Positions 7,060-13,316 are shown, counted from the stretch's first letter. The stretch is 13,316 nucleotides of DNA from an uncultured Lachnospiraceae bacterium (GCA_947165105.1 CAMUZC010000045.1:1-13316), one strand, 5' to 3'. Notes: generated from the sequence alone by a model not told the origin. Program-made: numbers and translations.

Positions 7060-7098
7060 AAAAGCTTTGTAACGTAGTAATGTTACAAAGCTTTTTTT
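7060..7098 (+). terminator. Rho-independent terminator of the tRNA unit
   Basis: A perfect 14-bp stem (7060-7073 with 7082-7095), 8-nt loop, with seven T at 7092-7098. It lies directly behind the tRNA-Tyr CCA end and before the endonuclease gene. Confidence 0.92.
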
Positions 7099-7119
7099 CG
7101 AAGGAGTTGATTATTTAAT

Positions 7120-7503
7120 ATGATATTTAATACAAATAAAGAAAAAGGTAATGCTGGATTAGGAATAGCTATAGCATATTTTTCGTGCAATGGATATACT
7201 GTTTCAATTCCGTTAAATGATACACAGGATTATGATATTGTTGTCGATAAAGATGGAATATTACAAAAAGTACAAGTTAAATCAACAGGTTGCAAAAGGA
7301 AAAACGGCAATTATCAAGTAGCACTAAAAAGCTGTGGTGGAACAAATGGAAAAACATATAAAACAATTATTGAAACTAGTATAGATATAATTTTTATTGT
7401 TACAGAAGAACTGGAAATGTATGCAATTCCTAAAGAAGCTATAAACAATAAGAGTACTTTAAATATTTGTGAAAAATATAGCAAATACAAAGTCTATTTA
7501 TAA
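7120..7503 (+). CDS. PD-(D/E)XK homing-endonuclease-like protein (I-Ssp6803I / PDDEXK_5 type)
   Basis: 127 aa. The pattern is that of the small PD-(D/E)XK endonucleases associated with group I introns, whose known member I-Ssp6803I is encoded in the tRNA-fMet intron of Synechocystis. Visible elements: N-terminal NTNKEKGNAGLGIAIAYF helix with E8; then GYTVSIPLNDTQDYDIVVD with D39; then the strand KVQVKST with Q52 and K54. E/D/Q-x-K is the active-site set of that family, with Gln replacing the usual acidic residue. The expected role is cutting an intronless target, probably a tRNA gene, so that intron DNA is copied in. It lies outside the intron, 62 nt past the tRNA end and behind a terminator. 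AAGGAG (7101-7106) is 13 nt from the only usable ATG, a loose spacing suggesting weak translation. No promoter is evident. Length fits the family, so it looks intact; cutting activity is inferred. Confidence 0.8.
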   Translation: MIFNTNKEKGNAGLGIAIAYFSCNGYTVSIPLNDTQDYDIVVDKDGILQKVQVKSTGCKRKNGNYQVALKSCGGTNGKTYKTIIETSIDIIFIVTEELEMYAIPKEAINNKSTLNICEKYSKYKVYL

Positions 7504-7510
7504 AATTATA

Positions 7511-7544
7511 AAAAAACAAGCACTTAAAAAAGTGCTTGTTTTTT
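7511..7544. terminator. Bidirectional terminator between convergent genes
   Basis: A perfect 15-bp stem (7511-7525 with 7530-7544), AAAA loop, A6 on the left and T6 on the right, so it can serve both strands. It overlaps the stop codon of the minus-strand gene. Confidence 0.9.
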
Positions 7545-7824
7545 AATCCCAAAATTTGTTGTTGTTGTTCAAAGTCAAAATCGCAAGTTTATCAGGAGAA
7601 AGTACATATTCTACAGATGCAACTACATTAAATTTATAGCACATTACATATGCATGTTCTCCTTGTGTATCAAATAATTTGTATCCTCTAGGTAATTTGT
7701 ACCATAAAACATTACCGGTATAAAAATTAGATGATATCTTTGTGATTTTTTTGCATTTGAAACCTTTCTTTTCGAGAGCTGACTTATCTTTGATGCTTAA
7801 GCAATTTTCAAAAACAGGAATCAT
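7543..7824 (-). CDS. Unrecognised small protein, 93 aa
   Basis: I do not recognise this protein. From the chosen start it reads MIPVFENCLSIKDKSALEKK and continues with several Tyr/Trp/Cys-containing beta-type stretches (VLWYKLPRGYKLF, YVMCYKFNVVASVEYVL), ending in NNNNKFWD. There is no signal peptide or membrane segment. An ATG at 7842 in the same frame would give 99 aa, but that codon forms part of the ribosome binding site: GGAGG (minus strand, 7840-7836) precedes the ATG at 7824 by 11 nt, and nothing like it precedes 7842. A clean minus-strand promoter lies upstream (7916-7944), and the gene ends in the bidirectional terminator, which supports it being real. It is the only minus-strand gene in the window and borders the intron/endonuclease pair; no functional link can be shown. 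Confidence 0.68.
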   Translation of the reverse strand: MIPVFENCLSIKDKSALEKKGFKCKKITKISSNFYTGNVLWYKLPRGYKLFDTQGEHAYVMCYKFNVVASVEYVLSPDKLAILTLNNNNKFWD

Positions 7825-7915
7825 TATACAAATAACCTCCATTCTATAGGGATTGGGTGGATAACGAATGAATACATTACATTATTCCTTATCAAAACAA
7901 TATAATATACAGATA

Positions 7916-7944
7916 ATTATACACTAATTTTGACAAAAAGTCAA
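7916..7944 (-). promoter_or_regulatory. Promoter of the minus-strand small protein
   Basis: On the minus strand: TTGACT (7944-7939), 17-nt spacer, perfect TATAAT (7921-7916). The leader to the start codon is about 85-90 nt. Confidence 0.7.
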
Positions 7945-7945
7945 A
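7929..7945. promoter_or_regulatory. Perfect inverted repeat over the minus-strand -35, possible operator
   Basis: TTTGAC-AAAAA-GTCAAA, two perfect 6-nt arms with a 5-nt spacer, covering the -35 of the minus-strand promoter. It lies between divergent genes and could bind a dimeric regulator; none is identified. Confidence 0.4.
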
Positions 7946-7973
7946 GTATACAAGAATATGATTGTAATTTATA

Positions 7974-8002
7974 TTGTATATTAAATAAATTTATGATAAT
8001 AT
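7974..8002 (+). promoter_or_regulatory. Promoter of the cinA-like operon
   Basis: TTGTAT (7974-7979), 17-nt spacer, TAATAT (7997-8002), with an extended -10 TG at 7994-7995; 38 nt before the start codon. Confidence 0.65.
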
Positions 8003-8040
8003 TTAGCTATAAGTGAAAGAACAATAAATGGAGGAAAACG

Positions 8041-8526
8041 ATGATAAATCAAATAAATAACTGGAATATTATTGTAAATAAACTAATTGAAAAAGAATTA
8101 ACAATATCAACAATGGAAAGTTGTACAGGTGGAGGAATAGCTAATGCAATAACTAACATTTCAGGAGCATCATCTGTTTTAAGAGAAAGCTTTATAACAT
8201 ATTGTAATGAAGCAAAAGTTAAACAAGGAGTTCCTAAAATTTTAATTGAACAATATACAGTATACAGTCCAGAGGTTGCAATAGCCATGGCAAAAGCAGC
8301 AAAAGAACAAACTAACTCTGACATTGGAATTGGTGTTACAGGACAACTTGGAAGAATTGATCCAGCAAATCCTGTTGATAAGCTAAATACAATTTGGTAT
8401 GCTATAATTGACGAAGAAAATCAAGTAAAAGTAGAAGAACTTAAAGTACCGGACAACGAAAGAAAAGAACAGAAAGAATATATTATTCAACAAGTAGCAA
8501 ATAGTTTATTAGAAGAAGGAGAATAA
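8041..8526 (+). CDS. CinA C-terminal domain protein, probable nicotinamide-nucleotide amidase
   Basis: Standalone CinA_C domain, 161 aa, the size of PncC-type enzymes that deamidate nicotinamide mononucleotide to nicotinate mononucleotide in NAD salvage. The signature ESCTGGGIANAITNISGAS starts at residue 26, with S27 the likely catalytic serine; K59 lies in the YCNEAK segment, followed by a conserved VYSPEVAIAMA helix. The usual VTGiAGPgG..PvG loop is altered to VTGQLGRIDPANPVDK (residues 99-114), so substrate preference may differ. There is no N-terminal molybdopterin-binding-like domain as in full CinA. GGAGG (8031-8035) gives the start. It is first in an operon; the exonuclease III gene starts 2 nt after its stop codon. 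Confidence 0.85.
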   Translation: MINQINNWNIIVNKLIEKELTISTMESCTGGGIANAITNISGASSVLRESFITYCNEAKVKQGVPKILIEQYTVYSPEVAIAMAKAAKEQTNSDIGIGVTGQLGRIDPANPVDKLNTIWYAIIDEENQVKVEELKVPDNERKEQKEYIIQQVANSLLEEGE

Positions 8527-8528
8527 AT

Positions 8529-9281
8529 ATGAAAATTATATCATGGAATGTTGCAGGATTTAGAGCATGTTTAAAAAAAGGATTTGACGAATTTTTCAAA
8601 GAAATAGATGCAGATGTATTTTGTATTCAAGAATCAAAGGTATTACCGGAACAATTCGACTATCAGCCAGAAGGATATTATCAATACCTAAATCCAGCAG
8701 AGAAAAAAGGATATTCAGGAACATTAGTTTATACTAAAGTTAAACCTATAAATGTTACATATGGATTGGGAATTGAAGAACATGATCATGAAGGAAGAGT
8801 TATAACAATGGAATTTGAAAAATTCTATTTAATTACGGTATATGTTCCAAATGTTAAAAGGGAACTAACTCGTTTAGATTACAGAATGCAATGGGAAGAT
8901 GATTTTAGAAAATACTTGAAAAATCTAGAAAAGAATAAGCCGGTTGTATTTTGTGGAGACTTAAATGTAGCACATGAAGAAATAGACTTAAAAAATGCAA
9001 AAGCAAACAGGGGTAATGCTGGTTTCACAGATGAGGAAAGAGCAAAGTTTACAGAACTTTTAGAAAGTGGATTTATCGATACATTTAGATATTTCAATCC
9101 AGAAAAAGAGCAATATTCATGGTGGAGTTATATGGGACATGCAAGAGAAAAGAATATTGGATGGAGAATTGATTATTTTGTAGTATCTGAGAGCATTATT
9201 AAAAATGTTTCAAATGCAACAATATACGATGAAGTTATGGGAAGTGATCACTGCCCGGTAAGATTAGATGTAAATTTATAA
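8529..9281 (+). CDS. exoA: Exodeoxyribonuclease III / AP endonuclease (ExoA/XthA family)
   Basis: Base-excision-repair enzyme that cuts DNA 5' to abasic sites and has 3'-5' exonuclease and 3'-phosphatase activity. The exonuclease-endonuclease-phosphatase fold motifs are all present: SWNVAGF with N7, QESK with the metal-binding E35, VYVPN at 104-108, GDLNVAH with D144 and N146, WWSYM at 198-202, WRIDYF with D215, and the C-terminal SDH with D240 and H241. The 250-aa length is normal and no key residue is missing. Translation is probably coupled to the preceding gene: 2 nt separate the stop from this ATG, and its ribosome binding site, AGAAGGAG, lies inside the end of that gene (about 8513-8522). 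Confidence 0.96.
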   Translation: MKIISWNVAGFRACLKKGFDEFFKEIDADVFCIQESKVLPEQFDYQPEGYYQYLNPAEKKGYSGTLVYTKVKPINVTYGLGIEEHDHEGRVITMEFEKFYLITVYVPNVKRELTRLDYRMQWEDDFRKYLKNLEKNKPVVFCGDLNVAHEEIDLKNAKANRGNAGFTDEERAKFTELLESGFIDTFRYFNPEKEQYSWWSYMGHAREKNIGWRIDYFVVSESIIKNVSNATIYDEVMGSDHCPVRLDVNL

Positions 9282-9294
9282 AGAGAGTGATAAT

Positions 9295-10014
9295 ATGAAA
9301 AAAATTATAAAATTGTTTGTATTAACTATTATAGCAATTGTTTTAACAGTTGGAATATATGTAGGAACAAGTGGGTATTTGTTTTATAGAAAAACAGTTA
9401 AAACTAAAAGCTTATCTGATAAGATTACAGAAATTCGACAAGCAGATTATTTCGTTCCAATAAGTGAAATACCAAAAGACTACAAAGATGCGGTAATTGC
9501 AGTAGAAGACCATAGATTTGAAGAACATGGAGCTGTTGATTTAATTGCAATTGGAAGAGCGTTAACATCTAATGTAAAAAATAAAGATTTAGTGGAAGGC
9601 GGAAGCACAATAACGCAGCAGGTTGTAAAAAATTTGTATTTCATGGAAGAGGATACCAAAAGTGATTCTTTTGATAGAAAAATTGCAGAAGTAATTATCG
9701 GAATTGATTTGGAAAAGAATTATTCAAAAGATGAGATTTTTGAATTGTATGCTAACAATATTTATTTTGGAGATGGATATTATAATTTAAAGGATGCGGC
9801 TAAGGGATATTTCAATAAAGAACCATCTGAAATGAATTTATATGAATGTACATTGCTCGCAGGAATTCCAAATGCGCCTAGCGTATATTCACCAAACGTT
9901 AATTCAGAACTTTCAAAGAAAAGACATGCAAAAGTATTAAGGTCGATGGTTAAATATGGGTATTTAACACAGGAAGAGGCTGATGCAGTAAATTTGAATG
10001 AGTATTATGAATAA
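9295..10014 (+). CDS. Monofunctional GT51 peptidoglycan glycosyltransferase
   Basis: Polymerises lipid II into glycan strands at the outer face of the membrane. An N-terminal anchor spans about residues 5-27, followed directly by the GT51 domain: motif 1 EDHRFEEHGAVD with catalytic E71, motif 2 GGSTITQQ at 102-109, motif 3 RKIAEVIIGIDLE at 128-140, motif 4 LYANNIYFGDGYYN at 151-164, and motif 5 AAKGYFNKEPSEMNLYECTLLAGIPNAPS at 168-196. The protein stops at residue 239 with no transpeptidase domain, which resembles MtgA/SgtB-type enzymes instead of class A penicillin-binding proteins. It ends in an in-frame TAA with no sign of a truncated transpeptidase in the following sequence. It is the last gene of the operon, 13 nt after exoA, with a modest ribosome binding site (AGAGAGTGA). 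Confidence 0.93.
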   Translation: MKKIIKLFVLTIIAIVLTVGIYVGTSGYLFYRKTVKTKSLSDKITEIRQADYFVPISEIPKDYKDAVIAVEDHRFEEHGAVDLIAIGRALTSNVKNKDLVEGGSTITQQVVKNLYFMEEDTKSDSFDRKIAEVIIGIDLEKNYSKDEIFELYANNIYFGDGYYNLKDAAKGYFNKEPSEMNLYECTLLAGIPNAPSVYSPNVNSELSKKRHAKVLRSMVKYGYLTQEEADAVNLNEYYE

Positions 10015-10019
10015 AATTG

Positions 10020-10061
10020 GGGACGGAGAAAATTTTAAAAAATTAAAATTTTCTTCGTCCC
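10020..10061. repeat. Long GC-capped hairpin, possible dispersed repeat or terminator
   Basis: 17-bp inverted repeat (10020-10036 with 10045-10061, one G-T pair), extendable by two A-T pairs to an AAAA tetraloop. It starts GGGACGG and ends TTCGTCCC and is followed by AGATTTAAA, not a T run. It lies 5 nt after the glycosyltransferase stop codon. It may end the operon but lacks the U tract expected of an intrinsic terminator. Confidence 0.7.
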
Positions 10062-10148
10062 AGATTTAAAAAAAATTTGAGTTCTTAGATTTAAATTCAT
10101 AAATTGGGAAATTATATTATTGTATAAAATTTGTAGAAGGTGAAACAA

Positions 10149-12791
10149 ATGAATAATAATTTAAAGTATAATCAAGAAAATAAAAATGACAAAGTAGATA
10201 TAAAGAAAATGTATGGAAAAGAGTGCATATTATCGGTGGAAGAATTTGTGTCAGAAATTAAATCAGACTTAAATAACGGCTTAACAGAGAGGCAAGTTCA
10301 AGCTAATTATGAACTATATGGAAAAAATGAATTAAATAGTTCTAAACCTAAAAGATGGTATCAATTTTTTTTAGCAAGTCTAATTACTCCGTTTAATTTA
10401 ATACTAATTGGAATAATAGTAGTATTAATCTACACAGATGTATATTTAACAAATCCTCCCAGCTATGCAAATATAATAGTAATAATTGCTTTAATCCTAT
10501 TAAGTACATTTTTAGAGTTTTTTATAGTTTATAAATCTAACAAAGATGCTGCAAATCTAAAGAAGTTAATCCAAACAACTTCAACAGTAATACGTAATGG
10601 AAAAAAAGAAACCATACCAGTTACTAACTTAACAGTTGGTGATGTTGTACTTCTATCTGCTGGAGACCTTATTCCAGGAGATTTACGTTTAATAGAATCA
10701 AATAACTTACATGTTAGTCAATCATCTCTGACTGGTGAATCTGAAGCAATAGAAAAATTTGCAGAATCAGAATTGCAATCAATAGATGAAATTGAAAGCA
10801 TATCGGATTTAGATAATATTTGTTTTATGGGAACGAACGTTACAAGTGGCGCAGGAAAGGGAATTATTTTTAAAACTGCAAATGATACTTATTTTGGAAA
10901 GATTTCAGCAGCGGTAAATACTGGAAAACCAAAAACCAATTTTCAAAAAGGAACTGAAAATTTAAGTAAATTGCTAATAAAATTTATGCTTGTTATGATT
11001 CCGATAACATTTTTATTAAGTGCAAGCAAACATAGCGTATTAATTGCTTTTACTTTTTCAGTTGCGATTGCTATAGGAATTACACCATTATTGCTTCCAG
11101 TTATACTATCTTCTAGCCTAGGTAAAGGGGCAATAAGAATGTCTAAAAAGAAGACAATTGTTAAGCGCTTAGACAGCATTCAAAGTTTTGGTGCAATGAA
11201 TATTTTATGTACAGATAAAACGGGGACACTAACCGAAGATAACATTGTGCTAGAAAGATATTTAGATATTTATGGAAAAGAAAACATTAAGGTGCTTAAT
11301 TATGTGTATTTAAATGCTGCATTTCAGACAGGATTAAAAGGTAGTATTGACGAGGCAATTTTAAAAAGGGCAGAAAAAGAAAATGTTACTTATCTAAAAA
11401 ATAAGTTCACTAAAATCAATGAAATTCCCTTTGATTTTGTGCGAAGATGCTTATCTGTTATTATCTCAAGCGATGATGGTTTAAGAATAATTACCAAAGG
11501 AGCTATTGAAGAAATCTTAAGTATGTGTACAACTGCAGAAGATAATGGAAAAATAATACCAATAACAAATGAATTAAAAAATAATATAAAAAATATATCC
11601 AAGAGGTTGAATCAAGATGGAATGAGAGTTATAGGTGTTTGTAGTAAAATTTTAGATACTGCAACAATTGAGTTCTCAGTAAAAGATGAGTCAAATATGA
11701 CATTCTTAGGATTTATAGGATTTTTAGATCCGCCAAAAGAATCAGCTAAGGAGGCTATAAGAAGACTTAACGATGCAGGAATAAGAGTAATTGTTCTAAC
11801 AGGTGATAACGAAAATGTTACAAAAACAATTTGCGAAAAGGTCAATATTAATACTAAAAGAATAGTTTTAGGAACAAGCTTAGATACAATGGAAGATTCT
11901 GCGGTTCAAAGATTATTAAGAAATACAAATGTTTTTGCAAAACTGTCACCAATTCAGAAAGCAAGAATTATAAGACTGTTGAAAGAAAGTGGAAATGTTG
12001 TAGGATATATGGGTGATGGTATTAACGATAGTCCATCTCTAACAAATGCTGAGGTTGGAATTTCAGTCGATACAGCTGTTGATATTGCAAAGGAAACTGC
12101 TGATATAATCCTATTAGAAAAAGATTTGAATGTATTAACAGATGGTGTAATGGAGGGAAGAAAGACTTTTGGAAATTTAATGAAGTATATAAAAATGGCT
12201 GTTAGTTTTAATTTTGGAGAAGTACTTTCAGTTGTAATTGCTAGTGTATTTTTGCCTTTTTTTCCAATTACGCCAATTCAATTGCTTGTTCAAAGTTTGC
12301 TTTATGATTGTGGACAATTATCTGTTCCGTTGGATAATGTTGACAAGGAATACTTGGCAAAACCTAAAGTTTGGGATATAAAAGGAATAAAAAGGTTTAT
12401 GTTATATATGGGGCCTACAAGTTCTATTTTTGATATTTTAGTATTCGCAATTTTGTGGTTTGGTTTTAGATTGCGTGCTCCTGAAGCAGCATTGTTTCAA
12501 ACAATTTGGTTTTCATATGGAGTTGTATCTAACTTGGTAGGATTGCATATTATTAGGACAGGCAAGGTTCCAATTATTCAGAGTAATGCGTCAAAATACG
12601 TGTATTTTTCCTCTATTATACTGAGTGTAATTGCTATTGCTATACCATATACTTTTATTGGAACATTTTTGGGATTGACGGCTTTACCTGCTAAGTATTT
12701 AGGAGTGATTGTAGGAGTGCCTATTTTATATTGCATTGTGGCTTCTTTTGTTAAGAAGGTGTATATTAGGAAATTTGAAGATTGGATTTAA
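10149..12791 (+). CDS. P-type ATPase, MgtA-like (P3B) cation transporter
   Basis: 880-aa membrane ATPase, closest in motifs to Mg2+-importing MgtA/MgtB. Domains in order (880-aa numbering): N-terminal cation-ATPase segment (about 30-75), TM1-2 (about 70-130), actuator TGES at 195-198, TM3-4 (about 277-325), phosphorylation DKTGTLTEDNIVLE with D356, KGAIEEIL, TGDNEN, GDGINDSP, then C-terminal membrane helices. MgtA-specific stretches include LDSIQSFGAMNILCTDKTG, KYIKMAVSFNFGEVLSVVIAS, LVQSLLYDCGQLSVP and MGPTSSIFDI. TM4 reads GITPLLLPVI where MgtA has GLTPEMLP, so the ion-binding Glu is Leu; in TM6 the MgtA sequence NLMYD reads SLLYD. Mg2+ may therefore not be the cargo. ATG 10149 is chosen: AGAAGG (10135-10140) lies 8 nt upstream, while the GTG at 10140 is inside that site. 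No M-box riboswitch is seen upstream. Confidence 0.9.
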   Translation: MNNNLKYNQENKNDKVDIKKMYGKECILSVEEFVSEIKSDLNNGLTERQVQANYELYGKNELNSSKPKRWYQFFLASLITPFNLILIGIIVVLIYTDVYLTNPPSYANIIVIIALILLSTFLEFFIVYKSNKDAANLKKLIQTTSTVIRNGKKETIPVTNLTVGDVVLLSAGDLIPGDLRLIESNNLHVSQSSLTGESEAIEKFAESELQSIDEIESISDLDNICFMGTNVTSGAGKGIIFKTANDTYFGKISAAVNTGKPKTNFQKGTENLSKLLIKFMLVMIPITFLLSASKHSVLIAFTFSVAIAIGITPLLLPVILSSSLGKGAIRMSKKKTIVKRLDSIQSFGAMNILCTDKTGTLTEDNIVLERYLDIYGKENIKVLNYVYLNAAFQTGLKGSIDEAILKRAEKENVTYLKNKFTKINEIPFDFVRRCLSVIISSDDGLRIITKGAIEEILSMCTTAEDNGKIIPITNELKNNIKNISKRLNQDGMRVIGVCSKILDTATIEFSVKDESNMTFLGFIGFLDPPKESAKEAIRRLNDAGIRVIVLTGDNENVTKTICEKVNINTKRIVLGTSLDTMEDSAVQRLLRNTNVFAKLSPIQKARIIRLLKESGNVVGYMGDGINDSPSLTNAEVGISVDTAVDIAKETADIILLEKDLNVLTDGVMEGRKTFGNLMKYIKMAVSFNFGEVLSVVIASVFLPFFPITPIQLLVQSLLYDCGQLSVPLDNVDKEYLAKPKVWDIKGIKRFMLYMGPTSSIFDILVFAILWFGFRLRAPEAALFQTIWFSYGVVSNLVGLHIIRTGKVPIIQSNASKYVYFSSIILSVIAIAIPYTFIGTFLGLTALPAKYLGVIVGVPILYCIVASFVKKVYIRKFEDWI

Positions 12792-12824
12792 TAATCTAAT
12801 CGATAATAAGAATAAAAAATATTG

Positions 12825-12865
12825 AAATAAAGCTACTTTTTGATTGACAAGTAGCTTTATTTATT
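12825..12865 (+). terminator. Terminator of the P-type ATPase gene
   Basis: A perfect 14-bp stem (12825-12838 with 12849-12862), 10-nt loop, with a T-rich right arm and tail. The -35 of the next promoter lies inside its loop. Confidence 0.75.
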
Positions 12866-12872
12866 ATATAAT
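12844..12872 (+). promoter_or_regulatory. Promoter of the DtxR-family regulator, perfect consensus
   Basis: TTGACA (12844-12849), 17-nt spacer, TATAAT (12867-12872). Both hexamers and the spacing equal the sigma-A consensus, which suggests a strong promoter kept in check by the operator that follows it. Confidence 0.85.
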
Positions 12873-12888
12873 GTTAACCAAGGTTAAC
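12873..12888 (+). promoter_or_regulatory. Palindromic operator directly after the -10
   Basis: GTTAACC-AA-GGTTAAC, two perfect 7-nt arms. It begins at the base after TATAAT, so a bound repressor would block initiation. The likely ligand is the DtxR-family protein encoded 22 nt downstream (autoregulation), by inference from position. Confidence 0.65.
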
Positions 12889-12909
12889 AAAAATGAAAGG
12901 ATGAGGTAT

Positions 12910-13316
12910 ATGATATCGAAATCTTTGGAAGAATATATAAAAACCATGTATATTTTAAAAAAGCAAAATGGTAATGTTCGTGTTACAGATGTTGCAGAAA
13001 AAATGGGGTGCTCGAAGGCTAGTGTTAACAAGGCTTTGAATAATTTGAAAGATAACAATCTGGTAAATTATGAAACTTACGGAACAATTGAAATAACTGA
13101 TGCCGGAGTGGATTTGGCTCAGAAGATTTTAGAGAGTTATGATATTGTTTTTGTTTTTTTGAAAGATGTACTTGGTATGGAAGCTGATTTATCTCAAAAA
13201 GAAGCAGAAAATATGAAATCTTCTATGTCTGATGAAACTATTAATAAATTGGCAAAATATGTTCATCAAGTTCTTGGCTTAAGAAGCCTAAATTGTAATT
13301 ATGATGTTAGTCAAGA
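12910..13316 (+). CDS. DtxR/MntR-family transcriptional regulator, 3'-truncated by window edge
   Basis: The frame is open to the last base (135 codons). Residues 1-65 form the DtxR-type winged helix: SKSLEEYIKTMYIL, VRVTDVAEKMGCSKASVNKALNNLKDNNLVNYETYGTIEIT. The dimerisation domain follows (VFLKDVLGMEADLSQKEAENMKSSMSDETI). By-eye comparison with Bacillus MntR suggests most metal ligands are replaced: E11 to Lys, H77 to Tyr, E102 to Lys, H103 to Ser; D8 becomes Glu and E99 is kept. Metal sensing may thus be lost or changed. The start is ATG 12910, with AAAGGATGAGG just upstream; an ATG at 12901 in frame would leave no room for a binding site. A consensus promoter and a palindrome precede it. 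Its place after the P-type ATPase hints at metal homeostasis, but the two genes are separated by a terminator. Confidence 0.88.
   Translation, partial: MISKSLEEYIKTMYILKKQNGNVRVTDVAEKMGCSKASVNKALNNLKDNNLVNYETYGTIEITDAGVDLAQKILESYDIVFVFLKDVLGMEADLSQKEAENMKSSMSDETINKLAKYVHQVLGLRSLNCNYDVSQ

Noticed and set aside
10062..10148. M-box magnesium riboswitch before the MgtA-like gene
   Set aside because: The gap is too short and AT-rich and shows no M-box-like conserved blocks.
10015..10148. Remains of a transpeptidase domain after the GT51 gene
   Set aside because: The region holds a hairpin and AT-rich spacer; no frame shows SxxK, SxN or KTG-type motifs.
1..13316. CRISPR array, insertion sequence or prophage
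   Set aside because: No regularly spaced direct repeats, no transposase or integrase gene and no terminal inverted repeats were seen; the only mobile-type element is the intron/endonuclease pair.

Overview
The window looks like chromosome from an AT-rich, low-GC Gram-positive bacterium, most likely an uncultured Clostridia-type Firmicute. The evidence is strong AGGAGG-type ribosome binding sites, consensus sigma-A promoters with 17-nt spacers, A/T-ending codons, a LexA with a Bacillus-like operator, and clostridial-looking tRNAs. Nearly all genes lie on the + strand and most are household genes.

Layout. 1-996: 3' part of the ribosome-associated GTPase gene obg. 1022-2313: SOS repressor gene lexA with its own promoter and probable operator, followed by a small membrane-anchored protein of unknown role. 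2379-3450: mreB (cell shape) as a single-gene unit between a terminator and the next promoter. 3537-5467: an AMP-forming acyl-CoA synthetase. 5499-6526: an unrecognised 289-aa acidic, helical protein with tandem promoters and a strong terminator. 6575-7098: a tRNA unit with tRNA-Met(CAU) and a tRNA-Tyr(GUA) whose anticodon is split by a 222-nt group I intron. 7120-7503: a small PD-(D/E)XK endonuclease of the I-Ssp6803I type. 7543-7824: an unknown protein on the minus strand, converging on the endonuclease gene and sharing a bidirectional terminator. 7974-10014: an operon of a CinA C-terminal-domain amidase, exonuclease III and a monofunctional GT51 peptidoglycan glycosyltransferase. 10149-12791: an MgtA-like P-type ATPase. 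12844-13316: the start of a DtxR-family regulator, running off the window.

The most unusual part is 6750-7503. The region between the two tRNA-Tyr halves folds into P1, P2, P3, P4, P6, P7, P8 and P9 of a group I ribozyme. The implied splice gives an intact tRNA-Tyr with anticodon loop CTGTAAA. The intron has no open reading frame; instead a homing-endonuclease-like gene sits 62 nt past the tRNA 3' end, beyond the tRNA terminator. This suggests an intron/endonuclease pair in which the endonuclease is next to, not inside, the intron.

Two lesser oddities sit side by side at the right end. The MgtA-like pump lacks the transmembrane-4 glutamate of the usual PEMLP motif. The neighbouring DtxR-family regulator appears to have lost most of its metal ligands but keeps a palindromic operator directly after a perfect consensus promoter.
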